Positions 6,558 through 14,109 of a stretch of 14,791 nt of DNA are shown here, piece after piece. The position numbers and the translations under genes were made by a program. The notes beneath the pieces were generated by a model. The model searched no databases, was not told the origin of the DNA, and worked only from the letters and a program-made list of their open reading frames with translations. Positions within the stretch are counted from its first letter, which is position 1; each line of letters begins with the position of its first letter. Source of the DNA: Planctomycetota bacterium (GTDB lineage: Bacteria; Planctomycetota; Planctomycetia; Pirellulales; UBA1268); assembly GCA_027622795.1 (NCBI GenBank), contig JAQBZA010000034.1:1-14791 (forward strand), written 5' to 3'.

Positions 6558-7400
6558 ATGACACATCCTTCCAACGCAGATCCTGCCGATGGCAGTGATT
6601 CTCCCGTGCCCCCCGAACTCGAGCAGGGGCCATCGATCAGCCGCATTCTCCGCTGGCTCGGTGACCCCCTGCCCGGTTATGCGATGTCGGACGAGCGGTT
6701 TACGGGCGAAGATATTCACGACTATCGCCCTACGTTGCGGCCGCCGGTGCCTATTCTGACGGTGCTCGACGACGGATCCCGCGAACATGGCGAGGAGCTG
6801 CGAATCCGCACGGAGTGGTTTAGCATCGGTCGCACCACGGGAACGCTTGTGCTTCCCAACGACCCATCGATTTCTGGCAGCCATGCCGAGATTCGCCGTG
6901 TTCCGTGGAAGGGGGGCTACCAGTGGCATCTGCACGATGTGGGGAGCATCAACGGCACGTTTGTGCGGAGTTCACGATCGGTGTTTCATGAGTCGACGGT
7001 GGTGATCATTGGAGCCCGGCGGTTTCGGCTGCGAAATCCCTTGCGGCCCGCGGCCCAGCCGGTTTCGTCGAGTGACACGAATCTTCTTGATGCTGTTGAG
7101 ATGCCGGAGACGGTGTGGCCGGTGTTAATCGAGGCATCGGGCAAGCCGGGCGCGCTCCAATTGCCCTTGCGAAGCGACTCGGCGACGATCGGTCGCGTTG
7201 ATGGAGGCGCCGACATCGAACTCGATGATCCGCTGGTTGCGGACCAGCATGCCACGCTCAAGCGACAGCGTGACGGCTCATGGCTGCTGGAGGCCGACTA
7301 CACTCGCAATGGAGTGTGGGTTTCGATCAACTCGATCATGCTCACGAGCAACTGCTTTTTTCGGCTCGGTGAGCAGCAGTTTCGGTTTGTAATCCCGTAG
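6558..7400 (+). CDS. Protein with two FHA domains
   Basis: This 280-residue, apparently cytoplasmic protein contains two forkhead-associated domains, modules that usually bind phosphothreonine peptides. The first spans about residues 66-160: FSIGRTTG at 88-95, S106 and H109 in SISGSHAEI, and GSINGTFV at 129-136, so all the usual binding residues are present. The second spans about 188-279: ATIGRVDGG at 209-217, then LVADQHATL at 226-234, and RNGVWV at 250-255. In the second the Ser of the SxxH motif is replaced by A228, while H231 and N251 remain, so it may bind weakly or serve structurally. The N-terminal 65 residues are acidic, proline-rich and without a domain. It is divergent from the GYF_2 gene across 80 bases, so the pair may share regulation. 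The ribosome binding site is weak. Confidence 0.85.
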   Translation: MTHPSNADPADGSDSPVPPELEQGPSISRILRWLGDPLPGYAMSDERFTGEDIHDYRPTLRPPVPILTVLDDGSREHGEELRIRTEWFSIGRTTGTLVLPNDPSISGSHAEIRRVPWKGGYQWHLHDVGSINGTFVRSSRSVFHESTVVIIGARRFRLRNPLRPAAQPVSSSDTNLLDAVEMPETVWPVLIEASGKPGALQLPLRSDSATIGRVDGGADIELDDPLVADQHATLKRQRDGSWLLEADYTRNGVWVSINSIMLTSNCFFRLGEQQFRFVIP

Positions 7401-7471
7401 TGGTCAAAGAATCCGCGCGAGCGCTAATGTTTGAAACCAAAGTCCCATCAGATACTCGTGCATCAAGAACC
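7401..7471. other. Intergenic gap between convergent FHA and DUF1559 genes
   Basis: These 71 bases separate two convergent stop codons. No stem-loop followed by a T-run was found for either direction. The gap also marks the point where G+C content falls from the left to the right part of the window. Confidence 0.5.
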
Positions 7472-8350
7472 CTAATAGGCACCCTCATTGAGCGGCGGCG
7501 CACTATAAGCCGGCAAAGTGACCTTGGAATTTCGTGACGTCACGAGTTGGGTATACACCACGCCATCAAGACCGGAAGAAATAAACTTCGTGTGCCCGTC
7601 GCAAAAAGCTACAACGCCCCCGTTACTGTGCTGTGATGAGGGACCAAAGTTCGGTAACGACGTGCTGATTCCAAAGGCAGGAAGTTGCGACTGACTCGAT
7701 GCGTCATTCTGCTGGAACCCACTAAATGTTGGGATGCCACCGGTCAAGAATGCTGCTGAGACCTGTGCGGCATTAAGACCCCAGTTTGCCTGGAATGCAG
7801 TCTTGCATTTCTCCGCGAAAAGAAGTGTCGAGGCCGTGCCGTCGCCATCCGAAATGTCACTGAGCGAATATTTCACGCCGGGGAACGGCATCACGCCGTT
7901 GTATTTACTGTTCGTCGTTGCCGTACTGACGTTTAAGCCGTCACCGCAATTGGCGGCGTACGCGAGCGGCCCCGAATTGCCTGTGTCTGGAGGCGCGGTT
8001 GGGCAGGTGAAAGAATTGATGCGAACAACAGTCCCACTCCCACCTGACCACTGCTCGTACAGATCGTTGCGTTCAATGTATGTAAGCATAAGTATCGGCC
8101 AACTTATCGTGTTCGTTCCGAGCGGATTTGACCACGACGGCAGTTTGCGGGCGTCTTGATCGAATCGATTGACCCCCATTCCCAGTTGATAGAGGTTATT
8201 CATGCACGTGGTTTTTCGGCCAGATTCTCTTGCGGCCTGAACGGCCGGCAAGAGCAGTCCGATCAACGCACTGATGATCGCGATCACGACCAGCAACTCA
8301 ACGATCGTGAATGCCCGGGCTTGTTGATTCTGGGTACGCATAAAACGCAT
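7472..8350 (-). CDS. DUF1559 protein with type IV prepilin-like N terminus and H-x9-DG motif
   Basis: This 292-residue protein belongs to the DUF1559 family, very abundant in planctomycetes and of unproven function. A class III (prepilin) signal is visible: ARAFTIVELLVVIAI at 11-25 with F14 at +1 and Glu18 at +5, followed by a hydrophobic helix to about residue 34 and the typical LLPAVQAARES. Residue -1 is Ala13, where prepilin peptidases usually cut after Gly. The C-terminal H-x9-DG motif is intact (H241 to D251-G252, HSNGGVVAFCDGH). The start at 8350 is supported by AAAGGA at 8363-8358, seven bases before the ATG; the in-frame start at 8473 would overlap the GspJ-like gene and bury the signal. 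It is last in the pseudopilin operon, 43 bases after the GspJ-like stop, and could be the major or shaft subunit. A TAGAAT at 8381-8376 may give it an extra promoter. Confidence 0.88.
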   Translation of the reverse strand: MRFMRTQNQQARAFTIVELLVVIAIISALIGLLLPAVQAARESGRKTTCMNNLYQLGMGVNRFDQDARKLPSWSNPLGTNTISWPILMLTYIERNDLYEQWSGGSGTVVRINSFTCPTAPPDTGNSGPLAYAANCGDGLNVSTATTNSKYNGVMPFPGVKYSLSDISDGDGTASTLLFAEKCKTAFQANWGLNAAQVSAAFLTGGIPTFSGFQQNDASSQSQLPAFGISTSLPNFGPSSQHSNGGVVAFCDGHTKFISSGLDGVVYTQLVTSRNSKVTLPAYSAPPLNEGAY

Positions 8351-8357
8351 GCTTTGT

Positions 8358-8363
8358 TCCTTT
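8358..8363 (-). promoter_or_regulatory. Ribosome binding site of the DUF1559 gene
   Basis: AAAGGA on the minus strand lies seven bases before the ATG at 8350. It decides the start codon in favour of the one placed just before the prepilin signal. Confidence 0.55.
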
Positions 8364-8393
8364 CGTGTGCTTTCTATTCTATCACCGCATGCA

Positions 8394-9551
8394 CTATTGC
8401 GGGAAACTGTGTCGCACAGTGATCTGACGGATTTGCTTGCTTTTTGGCTCGATACAGCGAATACGAACCTCAATAGTCCTAAGGGGCACGTTGTACGGTG
8501 GCGCTGTTTCTAGCTCACTAGGGTCATCGGCAACTCCATCACCCGAATCATCACTGCCATTCGTTCCTTCATCTGTGACAACGTCGCCGTCTTCATTTTG
8601 TCCATTTGCTTCATAGTGCTCGCTCCAGGTGCAGTAGGTCGGCGTAGTTGTTAACCCACTATTTGATGCGGGTGTGCCAGTGAGAAGCGTGGGGGGAAAT
8701 AAGCCGCCGTTCGTCGCCCCGCCGAGGTCGACATACGTTGGGCTAGGAGTCTGCTCAGGATCAAACACTCGCACATCGAATGCGATAACATTGTTGAGAA
8801 TGACATCCTCACCGCTCGCGAGAATGCCGTTAGTCTGAAGATTCGTTACAGCGTGTGGGAAATTTGAGGGGTCGTGGCAAAAGCGATTTTCTCGTTTTGT
8901 CAGATCGGAGAGGCCATTTGGCAGCAGTTGGCCGGCCACATTACGAAGTGAGAGATCTGCTGACTGATAAATAGCCGGTATCGTGCCTGACACCGTGTCA
9001 TACCCCGCTGCGAGGGTCGTTGAAGTGCCAATGTAGGATCGAGCCAGCAGACGCCGGCGATGGAGATTGTAAATCGGCTGACCGTCAACGGAATCAGTGC
9101 CCTGCACACAGAACCAAGCAACCTCGGCAACAGGCGACTCGATCGGTGTTCCATTGAAGTGACCAACAAAGTTGCCGCTGCCTTGCTGGGTCGTGAACAT
9201 CAATACATCATCTACGTCCGAAACAAGCGTATTCGTACCGTGCAAGCCCGCATAATCGTTTTGAGGGCCCTCTATGAGTTCGAAGTAGCCGGAGTCAGCC
9301 TCTGGGCGGCCCCATGGTTTCACTGGGCACGTTATTCCCGAAAGGTCTTGCCGAAGCGACCAGGCGGCAGACCGCATTTGATCGTGGAGCCGCAGGACAT
9401 CTTGAGCTTCACCAACGGCCTGACCAAACACAGAAAAAATCGTGGCGACAAAGAGCATAAGCGCGAGCGCAATCGCCGTTGCAACCAGCAATTCCACAAG
9501 CGTGAAGCCGGGAGGGCGATGGGCTCGATATGTTGATCTGGAGCGGAGCAC
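8394..9551 (-). CDS. GspJ/PilW-like minor pseudopilin with acidic calcium-type loops
   Basis: This 385-residue protein has a textbook class III signal: HRPPG at 11-15, cleavage after Gly15, then FTLVELLVATAIALALML with Glu20 at +5, followed by one hydrophobic helix. The helix continues into a heptad-like stretch (QAVGEAQDVLRLHDQMRS) ending in WSLRQDLSG, as in GspJ proteins. Its length exceeds the roughly 200 residues of GspJ. Near the C terminus two acidic loops occur, NEDGDVVTD (319-327) and DDSGDGVADD (334-343), resembling thrombospondin type-3 or EF-hand calcium loops. The final strands (LRTIEVRIRC, RQITVRHSF) resemble the pseudopilin beta-sheet edge. The start is GTG at 9551, five bases after the upstream stop, with only a weak Shine-Dalgarno, so translation probably depends on coupling. 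In known systems GspJ joins GspI and GspK in the tip complex. Confidence 0.8.
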   Translation of the reverse strand: MLRSRSTYRAHRPPGFTLVELLVATAIALALMLFVATIFSVFGQAVGEAQDVLRLHDQMRSAAWSLRQDLSGITCPVKPWGRPEADSGYFELIEGPQNDYAGLHGTNTLVSDVDDVLMFTTQQGSGNFVGHFNGTPIESPVAEVAWFCVQGTDSVDGQPIYNLHRRRLLARSYIGTSTTLAAGYDTVSGTIPAIYQSADLSLRNVAGQLLPNGLSDLTKRENRFCHDPSNFPHAVTNLQTNGILASGEDVILNNVIAFDVRVFDPEQTPSPTYVDLGGATNGGLFPPTLLTGTPASNSGLTTTPTYCTWSEHYEANGQNEDGDVVTDEGTNGSDDSGDGVADDPSELETAPPYNVPLRTIEVRIRCIEPKSKQIRQITVRHSFPQ

Positions 9552-9556
9552 GTCGA

Positions 9557-12500
9557 TTACTCAAGGTATCGCTTTACGCGTATGACATTCCGTGAGTTCA
9601 GGTCTTCCCCCGGACTGAACGCAACTGGCACAGACCGATCAACAACGGCAAACAGCCTTTGCTGTGTTTCGACGCCCGTGGTTGTGTTCGCCACGCGGAC
9701 TGTAATCCAGACTGCGAAAACGTTTGAGCGGATCGTGGCCACATTACCGAGGCGAATCGCCGTTCGCAGCCCAAGCAGAGGATAATAATCGCGCTGGTCT
9801 GTGTAGGCCTGGTTCGCCCCGCAGTTCCCATTGCAATTGACGTTTCCACCGCCGTTTCCACCGCCGTTTCCACCACCGTTTCCACCACCGATGCTATCGA
9901 ATGCCAGCCCCTGATTTCCTAAGCCGAGAAGTTGACTGAACGTTTTTAGTGCCGCGTTCGGATCACCTGGGTCGGCAAAGGAATTCTCGTAGCGAGGGGG
10001 TTTATTATTTGGCGGGTTGTTGTTGAGGACGAAGACTGTGTCGACCTTTTTGCTGCCCAGCACCGCCCTGGCGAGTGCATTCTCACCGAAGTCAGCCATC
10101 GGGAGGGTGTTTAAATTCACCCGCCCCGGCTCGCGACGTGAATGCAGTTGACGGTACGGAACCCGCTCAAGGCCGACGGTTGCCAGGGCAGTTCGTACCT
10201 GCGCTTTTGTGGTGTCCAAAGAACGGTTTGTCCCCGCAAAGCGCGACGGAACATGGATTGCTTGAAGGACGCGCTCAGGATGCGTCATTGCATCACTGAG
10301 ATAGTGGTAATCTTTTGAGCCAATCGGCACAGAGAGGCTGCCATCAAGGATCTCACTTGGAGAGAGGTGCGGCACAAGGACGATTTCTGCAGGGCTTATG
10401 AACGGGCGATTTGGCCACACGAGGAAGCCTCTTCCATCTCTCGGCAGCGGCGCGAATGAGCCGCCTGCCTGCGTGACAAACTGTTCCGGCGTTGACCAGA
10501 AGTGGTACGGGCAACGGCGGTAGCTTTTGCCATTGTTTTGGACACCAAAACCATTTTTCGCAACTGCCTTTGCTTTGAACGTGTTGACGTCAATATAGGG
10601 ATTCGTGCTGGCGTGAAATGCAGCCTCGGGATCGGCGAGCCGCTCAAGGTGAACCGTGCAACCGTTTTGGGAATTCGTATCGACAAACCCCATTTTCTTC
10701 CCTTGGCCAACGCCCATTGGCAGTAGCTTGAATGATGGCGTTTGATTGGCGAATGTCACGCCATTCGCATTCTCTCCGGGGTAGATCACAACAAACCCGT
10801 CTGCCGGAACCTCCAAGGTAGATACGCTGTTTTGACAAGCCGTATTTCCTCCGTTGTAAACGCCATTCAGGGAGCCAGGATTTGTGTTGTCCAACCGCAC
10901 GTACGAAACCGGACCATTCGGCTCCACGTAGCGGAGCCGCCAGATAGGATCGCCAAGCGAATTTTTCTTGCAGATGTCCAAATCACCATTTGGCCCCGTG
11001 AGAATAGGTTCAAGCTGGCCCAGCGTTTCCGTGCTGCCGTCTGGAAATGAAATTGAATCAGCCGGCGGGCGATACAGCATCACAAACAATTCACCATCGG
11101 GGGTGTTGTCCCACCAGGCTGCCGTTTCTGCAATAACGAGCGTTGTTTTTTCATTTCCTTGAATAACGTTTGTCGTCGGCGCCCAGCCAGCACCGCCCCC
11201 TCTTCCACTGTTGTCTCCGGCGTCACCCCAGCCATCGGACAAGTCAGTGTCATATACAAACTGCGTTGAACGCGAGTCGTTATCGCGATAGTCAAGTACA
11301 TTTACTACCCACTGGGCAATTTTTTGGTGATCTGTCTCCCCAAGTGCGATCAACAAGCAATAGAGATGTCGACAGAAAGCGTTCTTGGAAGTGACCAGAT
11401 TCGCAGCACTTGAGGTGTCAAAAGGGCGGTTGATATCAAACCGCATTCCGCCAGCAATGTCTGGAGAAACCATTTCGTAGAGGACATCTGGCGGAATGTT
11501 GGAGGCAAGGCCGGCGAAATACGTGAGGACGCGATTCGCAGTATCGCCAGTGAGGGCGGGGGTGTCCCAGCTGTCGGTAGTGACAAGCATCCTGAGATCA
11601 GTCGCGCGGCGGACAAGAATGTTGGCGAGCCGCTGCGGCAATGTGGTGGCGTCAGAGTCGTATTGCCGGAGTACCCGCTCAAGCTCTGAAAGAGAAAACA
11701 GGCTATTGGCGTCGCTGTTCGCACCATTTCCGTAGGCATTGATTCGTGGGACAGTCCCATCAATCGCAAGTTCATATGGATCCGCAAGAAGATTGGCAGC
11801 GGACACATAATCCGCAGGCACGCGGTAATTTAGTTCGGGAGGAGTTTGTGTGGTGTCGACAAACAGCATCATGAGGCTCTTAAGATCAACCAGTTTGTTG
11901 TTGTTGTAGGCAGTGCGTTGCTGAAGTTCGTCATACGAGGGACTGTCGGCAGGGGTGTTGGCTGTTGCACCCGGCCCCCATCCGTAGCGTCCATCAACGC
12001 TGGGAAGGCGAGTCTCTCGGAAGAAGGCAGGGGATGCACTAGTTCCGGTCACCGACGCCATTCCCTGAGAAATACTCTGCGCGAGTACACGGTCGTCGGT
12101 ACCTGCGGTAAACGGAAGGTGAATATCAGCAACACCCCACCCAAACCCAGGTTCAATCTGCTCGTCGGTGATCGCTTGGGGAACAGTTCCCCAAGCGCTC
12201 GGCGAGTTCCAGGTATTCGGTGCCTTTTTTGCGTAGTCCAGTGAACCGTGGGCGTTCACGTTGAAACGGGAGTCAAGATCGTAAACAAGATACGAGACGT
12301 CAAACGCAAGTGTATCGCCGTTTGGCAGGGTTCGATTTGGGAAAACCGTATTCTTCCACGCTGTGGTTCGCCATTCGCTATCGAGAACTCCATCACCGTC
12401 GTTGTCGACAACGGGCGCAGGACTCGCAGCATTTTGAAAAGCTGTGCGTTCGATCCGGAGTGGCTCAGTGGCTGATGTACCTGAAAGCGAGCACTGCGTG

Positions 12501-13195
12501 AGCCAGGCGTCTTGCTCGAAGGAGTCGTAAGGTTCAGCGAAAGCGATCGCACTTGGAAATTCCTGGTTATTAAGAATCACCTCGACGGGTGTGCCCGTGG
12601 CCGGCAGCGTTGCTGACAGTTCGGGCCGATGATTTTCGAGATAACATGTAAAAGGAAAACTTGTTGGGTCTGTTGGGTCTGCAGGCTCTGCGCGAAGGAT
12701 ACGATACGAACTCTTCGTGCCAACTTGGTCTAGCGTGGGAAGGAAGGTGAGGATTCTGCCACCGGCATCAAGATAGGTCGCCGAGCGATCCGTCGTGCCA
12801 TCACCGTCATTATCGATGTCCCATGTATTGCCGGCGGGTGTGAAGGTTACGGTGACCAAAATGTCTGCACTCGTAATCGTGGCGGTGCCCGTCACTGCCG
12901 GTAGTGCCGAATACTTGTCTGCCAGCAGGGACTCATCATTCTTATCCGAGGTATCAGGATTTGGCTTTCCTCGGATCAACTGCATGAGTGCTTCATCCAA
13001 GACCGCATTGGCAATGCGAGTGGAGTTTGTCGATGCGGAGACAGCAGTGGCAAACGAAGTAGCAGCTGTGCGGGAGCGGGTAGCGTGCGTTACGAGCACC
13101 GTACCAAGCATCAAAAACAGGATCAGCATCGAGAGCACGACCAGAAGCAATGCGCCGCGGCGCTGCGAAGCCAGAAAAACGTTGTCGTGTGTCAT
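9557..13195 (-). CDS. Giant GspK-like minor pseudopilin (1212 residues)
   Basis: The N terminus resembles GspK: QRRG at 11-14, then ALLLVVLSMLILFLML without Glu at +5, as is normal for GspK, and one hydrophobic helix at about 15-36. GspK-type phrases recur: YDLDSRFNVNAHG (305-317), MRFDINRPFD (584-593), VLDYRDNDS (633-641, compare the DWxDxD motif of GspK) and GRVNLNTLP (1024-1032). The end, RSNVFAVWITVRV, resembles the last GspK strand. Known GspK proteins have about 300-350 residues, so this one carries large extra regions. Two loops, DNDGDGTTD (128-136) and DNDGDGVLD (264-272), match the calcium pattern DxDxDGxxD. A Gly-Asn linker (1103-1118) is followed by CNGNC. A nine-base duplication at 12662-12679 encodes DPTDPT. 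The start at 13195 was chosen because it lies four bases after the upstream stop and just before the signal; the in-frame start at 13369 overlaps the previous gene. The GspK assignment is inference from motifs and operon position. Confidence 0.75.
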   Translation of the reverse strand: MTHDNVFLASQRRGALLLVVLSMLILFLMLGTVLVTHATRSRTAATSFATAVSASTNSTRIANAVLDEALMQLIRGKPNPDTSDKNDESLLADKYSALPAVTGTATITSADILVTVTFTPAGNTWDIDNDGDGTTDRSATYLDAGGRILTFLPTLDQVGTKSSYRILRAEPADPTDPTSFPFTCYLENHRPELSATLPATGTPVEVILNNQEFPSAIAFAEPYDSFEQDAWLTQCSLSGTSATEPLRIERTAFQNAASPAPVVDNDGDGVLDSEWRTTAWKNTVFPNRTLPNGDTLAFDVSYLVYDLDSRFNVNAHGSLDYAKKAPNTWNSPSAWGTVPQAITDEQIEPGFGWGVADIHLPFTAGTDDRVLAQSISQGMASVTGTSASPAFFRETRLPSVDGRYGWGPGATANTPADSPSYDELQQRTAYNNNKLVDLKSLMMLFVDTTQTPPELNYRVPADYVSAANLLADPYELAIDGTVPRINAYGNGANSDANSLFSLSELERVLRQYDSDATTLPQRLANILVRRATDLRMLVTTDSWDTPALTGDTANRVLTYFAGLASNIPPDVLYEMVSPDIAGGMRFDINRPFDTSSAANLVTSKNAFCRHLYCLLIALGETDHQKIAQWVVNVLDYRDNDSRSTQFVYDTDLSDGWGDAGDNSGRGGGAGWAPTTNVIQGNEKTTLVIAETAAWWDNTPDGELFVMLYRPPADSISFPDGSTETLGQLEPILTGPNGDLDICKKNSLGDPIWRLRYVEPNGPVSYVRLDNTNPGSLNGVYNGGNTACQNSVSTLEVPADGFVVIYPGENANGVTFANQTPSFKLLPMGVGQGKKMGFVDTNSQNGCTVHLERLADPEAAFHASTNPYIDVNTFKAKAVAKNGFGVQNNGKSYRRCPYHFWSTPEQFVTQAGGSFAPLPRDGRGFLVWPNRPFISPAEIVLVPHLSPSEILDGSLSVPIGSKDYHYLSDAMTHPERVLQAIHVPSRFAGTNRSLDTTKAQVRTALATVGLERVPYRQLHSRREPGRVNLNTLPMADFGENALARAVLGSKKVDTVFVLNNNPPNNKPPRYENSFADPGDPNAALKTFSQLLGLGNQGLAFDSIGGGNGGGNGGGNGGGNVNCNGNCGANQAYTDQRDYYPLLGLRTAIRLGNVATIRSNVFAVWITVRVANTTTGVETQQRLFAVVDRSVPVAFSPGEDLNSRNVIRVKRYLE
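9842..9889. repeat. Tandem repeat, four 12-base units
   Basis: Four copies of GTTTCCACCGCC or GTTTCCACCACC stand head to tail, two of each variant. On the minus strand they encode a Gly-Gly-Gly-Asn repeat in the GspK-like protein (residues 1103-1118). The unit length is a multiple of three, so changes in copy number would keep the frame and alter linker length. It is not a CRISPR array, since there are no spacers. Confidence 0.9.
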
Positions 13196-13199
13196 GGCG

Positions 13200-14105
13200 T
13201 TAGTCCAATCGAGTTGAGTGAGTATCAACACGGACCAAATATTCGAAGGCAAGAACGCTCGTTCCCGCTGGCGATGGGTCGAGAATGATGCTGGTGCTGA
13301 TGGTCTGGCCAGTAGGTGTCTTTTTTGTCCATGAAGACGTGATCTGACACCACTTCGGAGGCGTTGCATTTGGATCGAGGACGTAGCTGCAACTGCCTAA
13401 ATAGGCACGACGGTCATCATCACTTACTGGTGATGACGTTGAGTCAGTCGCTGTATATACGCCGCTACCATTAAGATTTGTGAGTGTTAATTGAATGCAG
13501 TCCGCATTTGGGCTTTTGAAGATCGCGATACTGAGCGTCGCTATTGATCCTGCAGGCGGACTTGCGATTGAGCTTGCAAGCGTGGCGAGCCAGCAGACTT
13601 CTGGGGAATAGTCTCGTTCAGTGAGAGCACCATTTGGACCTGCAGCGATGATGTTGAATGGGAGATTTCCACCGTTGGGGGTGTACACGATTGAGTCGCG
13701 GTTGTCGGAGTCGCTTCCCGATGTTGCGAAGAGTGCAGTTGGCGACTTGGTGGCATCGCTAGGGTTAGCCATACCGTTGCCTCCAGCGATGAGATTCAGT
13801 TGAGTTGTGAGGCTGTCGGCAATGCCACTCGAACCAAAAGGAAAGAAACTTCCTCCCGCCAAATTTGTGGCACTGAGAATTCCGCTGCCCCGTCGAGCCA
13901 TAATGTCGGCGTAGGCGTTTGCGGCGAGCGCTCCGGCACGATCTTGCACGACTGCCTGATGCATGCGGGTGGCAGCAGCGGGCAGCAATGCGGCGACTGA
14001 CGCAAGACCGACCACAAGAATGCCGGAGGCGACAAGCACCTCCAGCAAGCTGAAGCCAGATCGGCTATCGGGCAGTTGTGTCACTTTGTGCGTAGCATTT
14101 GTCAC
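13200..14105 (-). CDS. GspI/PilV-like minor pseudopilin
   Basis: This 301-residue protein has a class III signal: SRSG at 14-17, cleavage after Gly17, then FSLLEVLVASGILVVGLASV with Glu22 at +5. The FSLLEVLVA form is typical of GspI and PilV. The helix continues to ALLPAAATRMHQA, then NAYADIMARR at 63-72. GspI usually has about 120 residues, so the C-terminal domain is enlarged. No catalytic motif is seen. The start is GTG at 14105, four bases after the previous stop and preceded by GAGGT at six bases, which supports it. In known type II systems GspI is the core of the I-J-K tip. Its place directly upstream of the GspK-like gene, with a four-base gap, fits that role. Confidence 0.8.
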   Translation of the reverse strand: MTNATHKVTQLPDSRSGFSLLEVLVASGILVVGLASVAALLPAAATRMHQAVVQDRAGALAANAYADIMARRGSGILSATNLAGGSFFPFGSSGIADSLTTQLNLIAGGNGMANPSDATKSPTALFATSGSDSDNRDSIVYTPNGGNLPFNIIAAGPNGALTERDYSPEVCWLATLASSIASPPAGSIATLSIAIFKSPNADCIQLTLTNLNGSGVYTATDSTSSPVSDDDRRAYLGSCSYVLDPNATPPKWCQITSSWTKKTPTGQTISTSIILDPSPAGTSVLAFEYLVRVDTHSTRLD

Positions 14106-14109
14106 GGCA

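Noticed and set aside
7401..7471. Bidirectional terminator between FHA and DUF1559 genes
   Set aside because: No stem of useful length with an adjacent T-run could be found on either strand.
9842..9889. Repeat array considered as CRISPR
   Set aside because: The 12-base units are contiguous with no spacers and translate as an in-frame Gly/Asn linker.
13196..13369. N-terminal extension of the GspK-like protein
   Set aside because: It overlaps the GspI-like gene and would put 58 basic residues ahead of the prepilin-type signal.
13541..14035. Short minus-strand open frames in the GspI-like region
   Set aside because: They overlap the GspI-like gene in other frames and lack ribosome sites or recognisable sequence.
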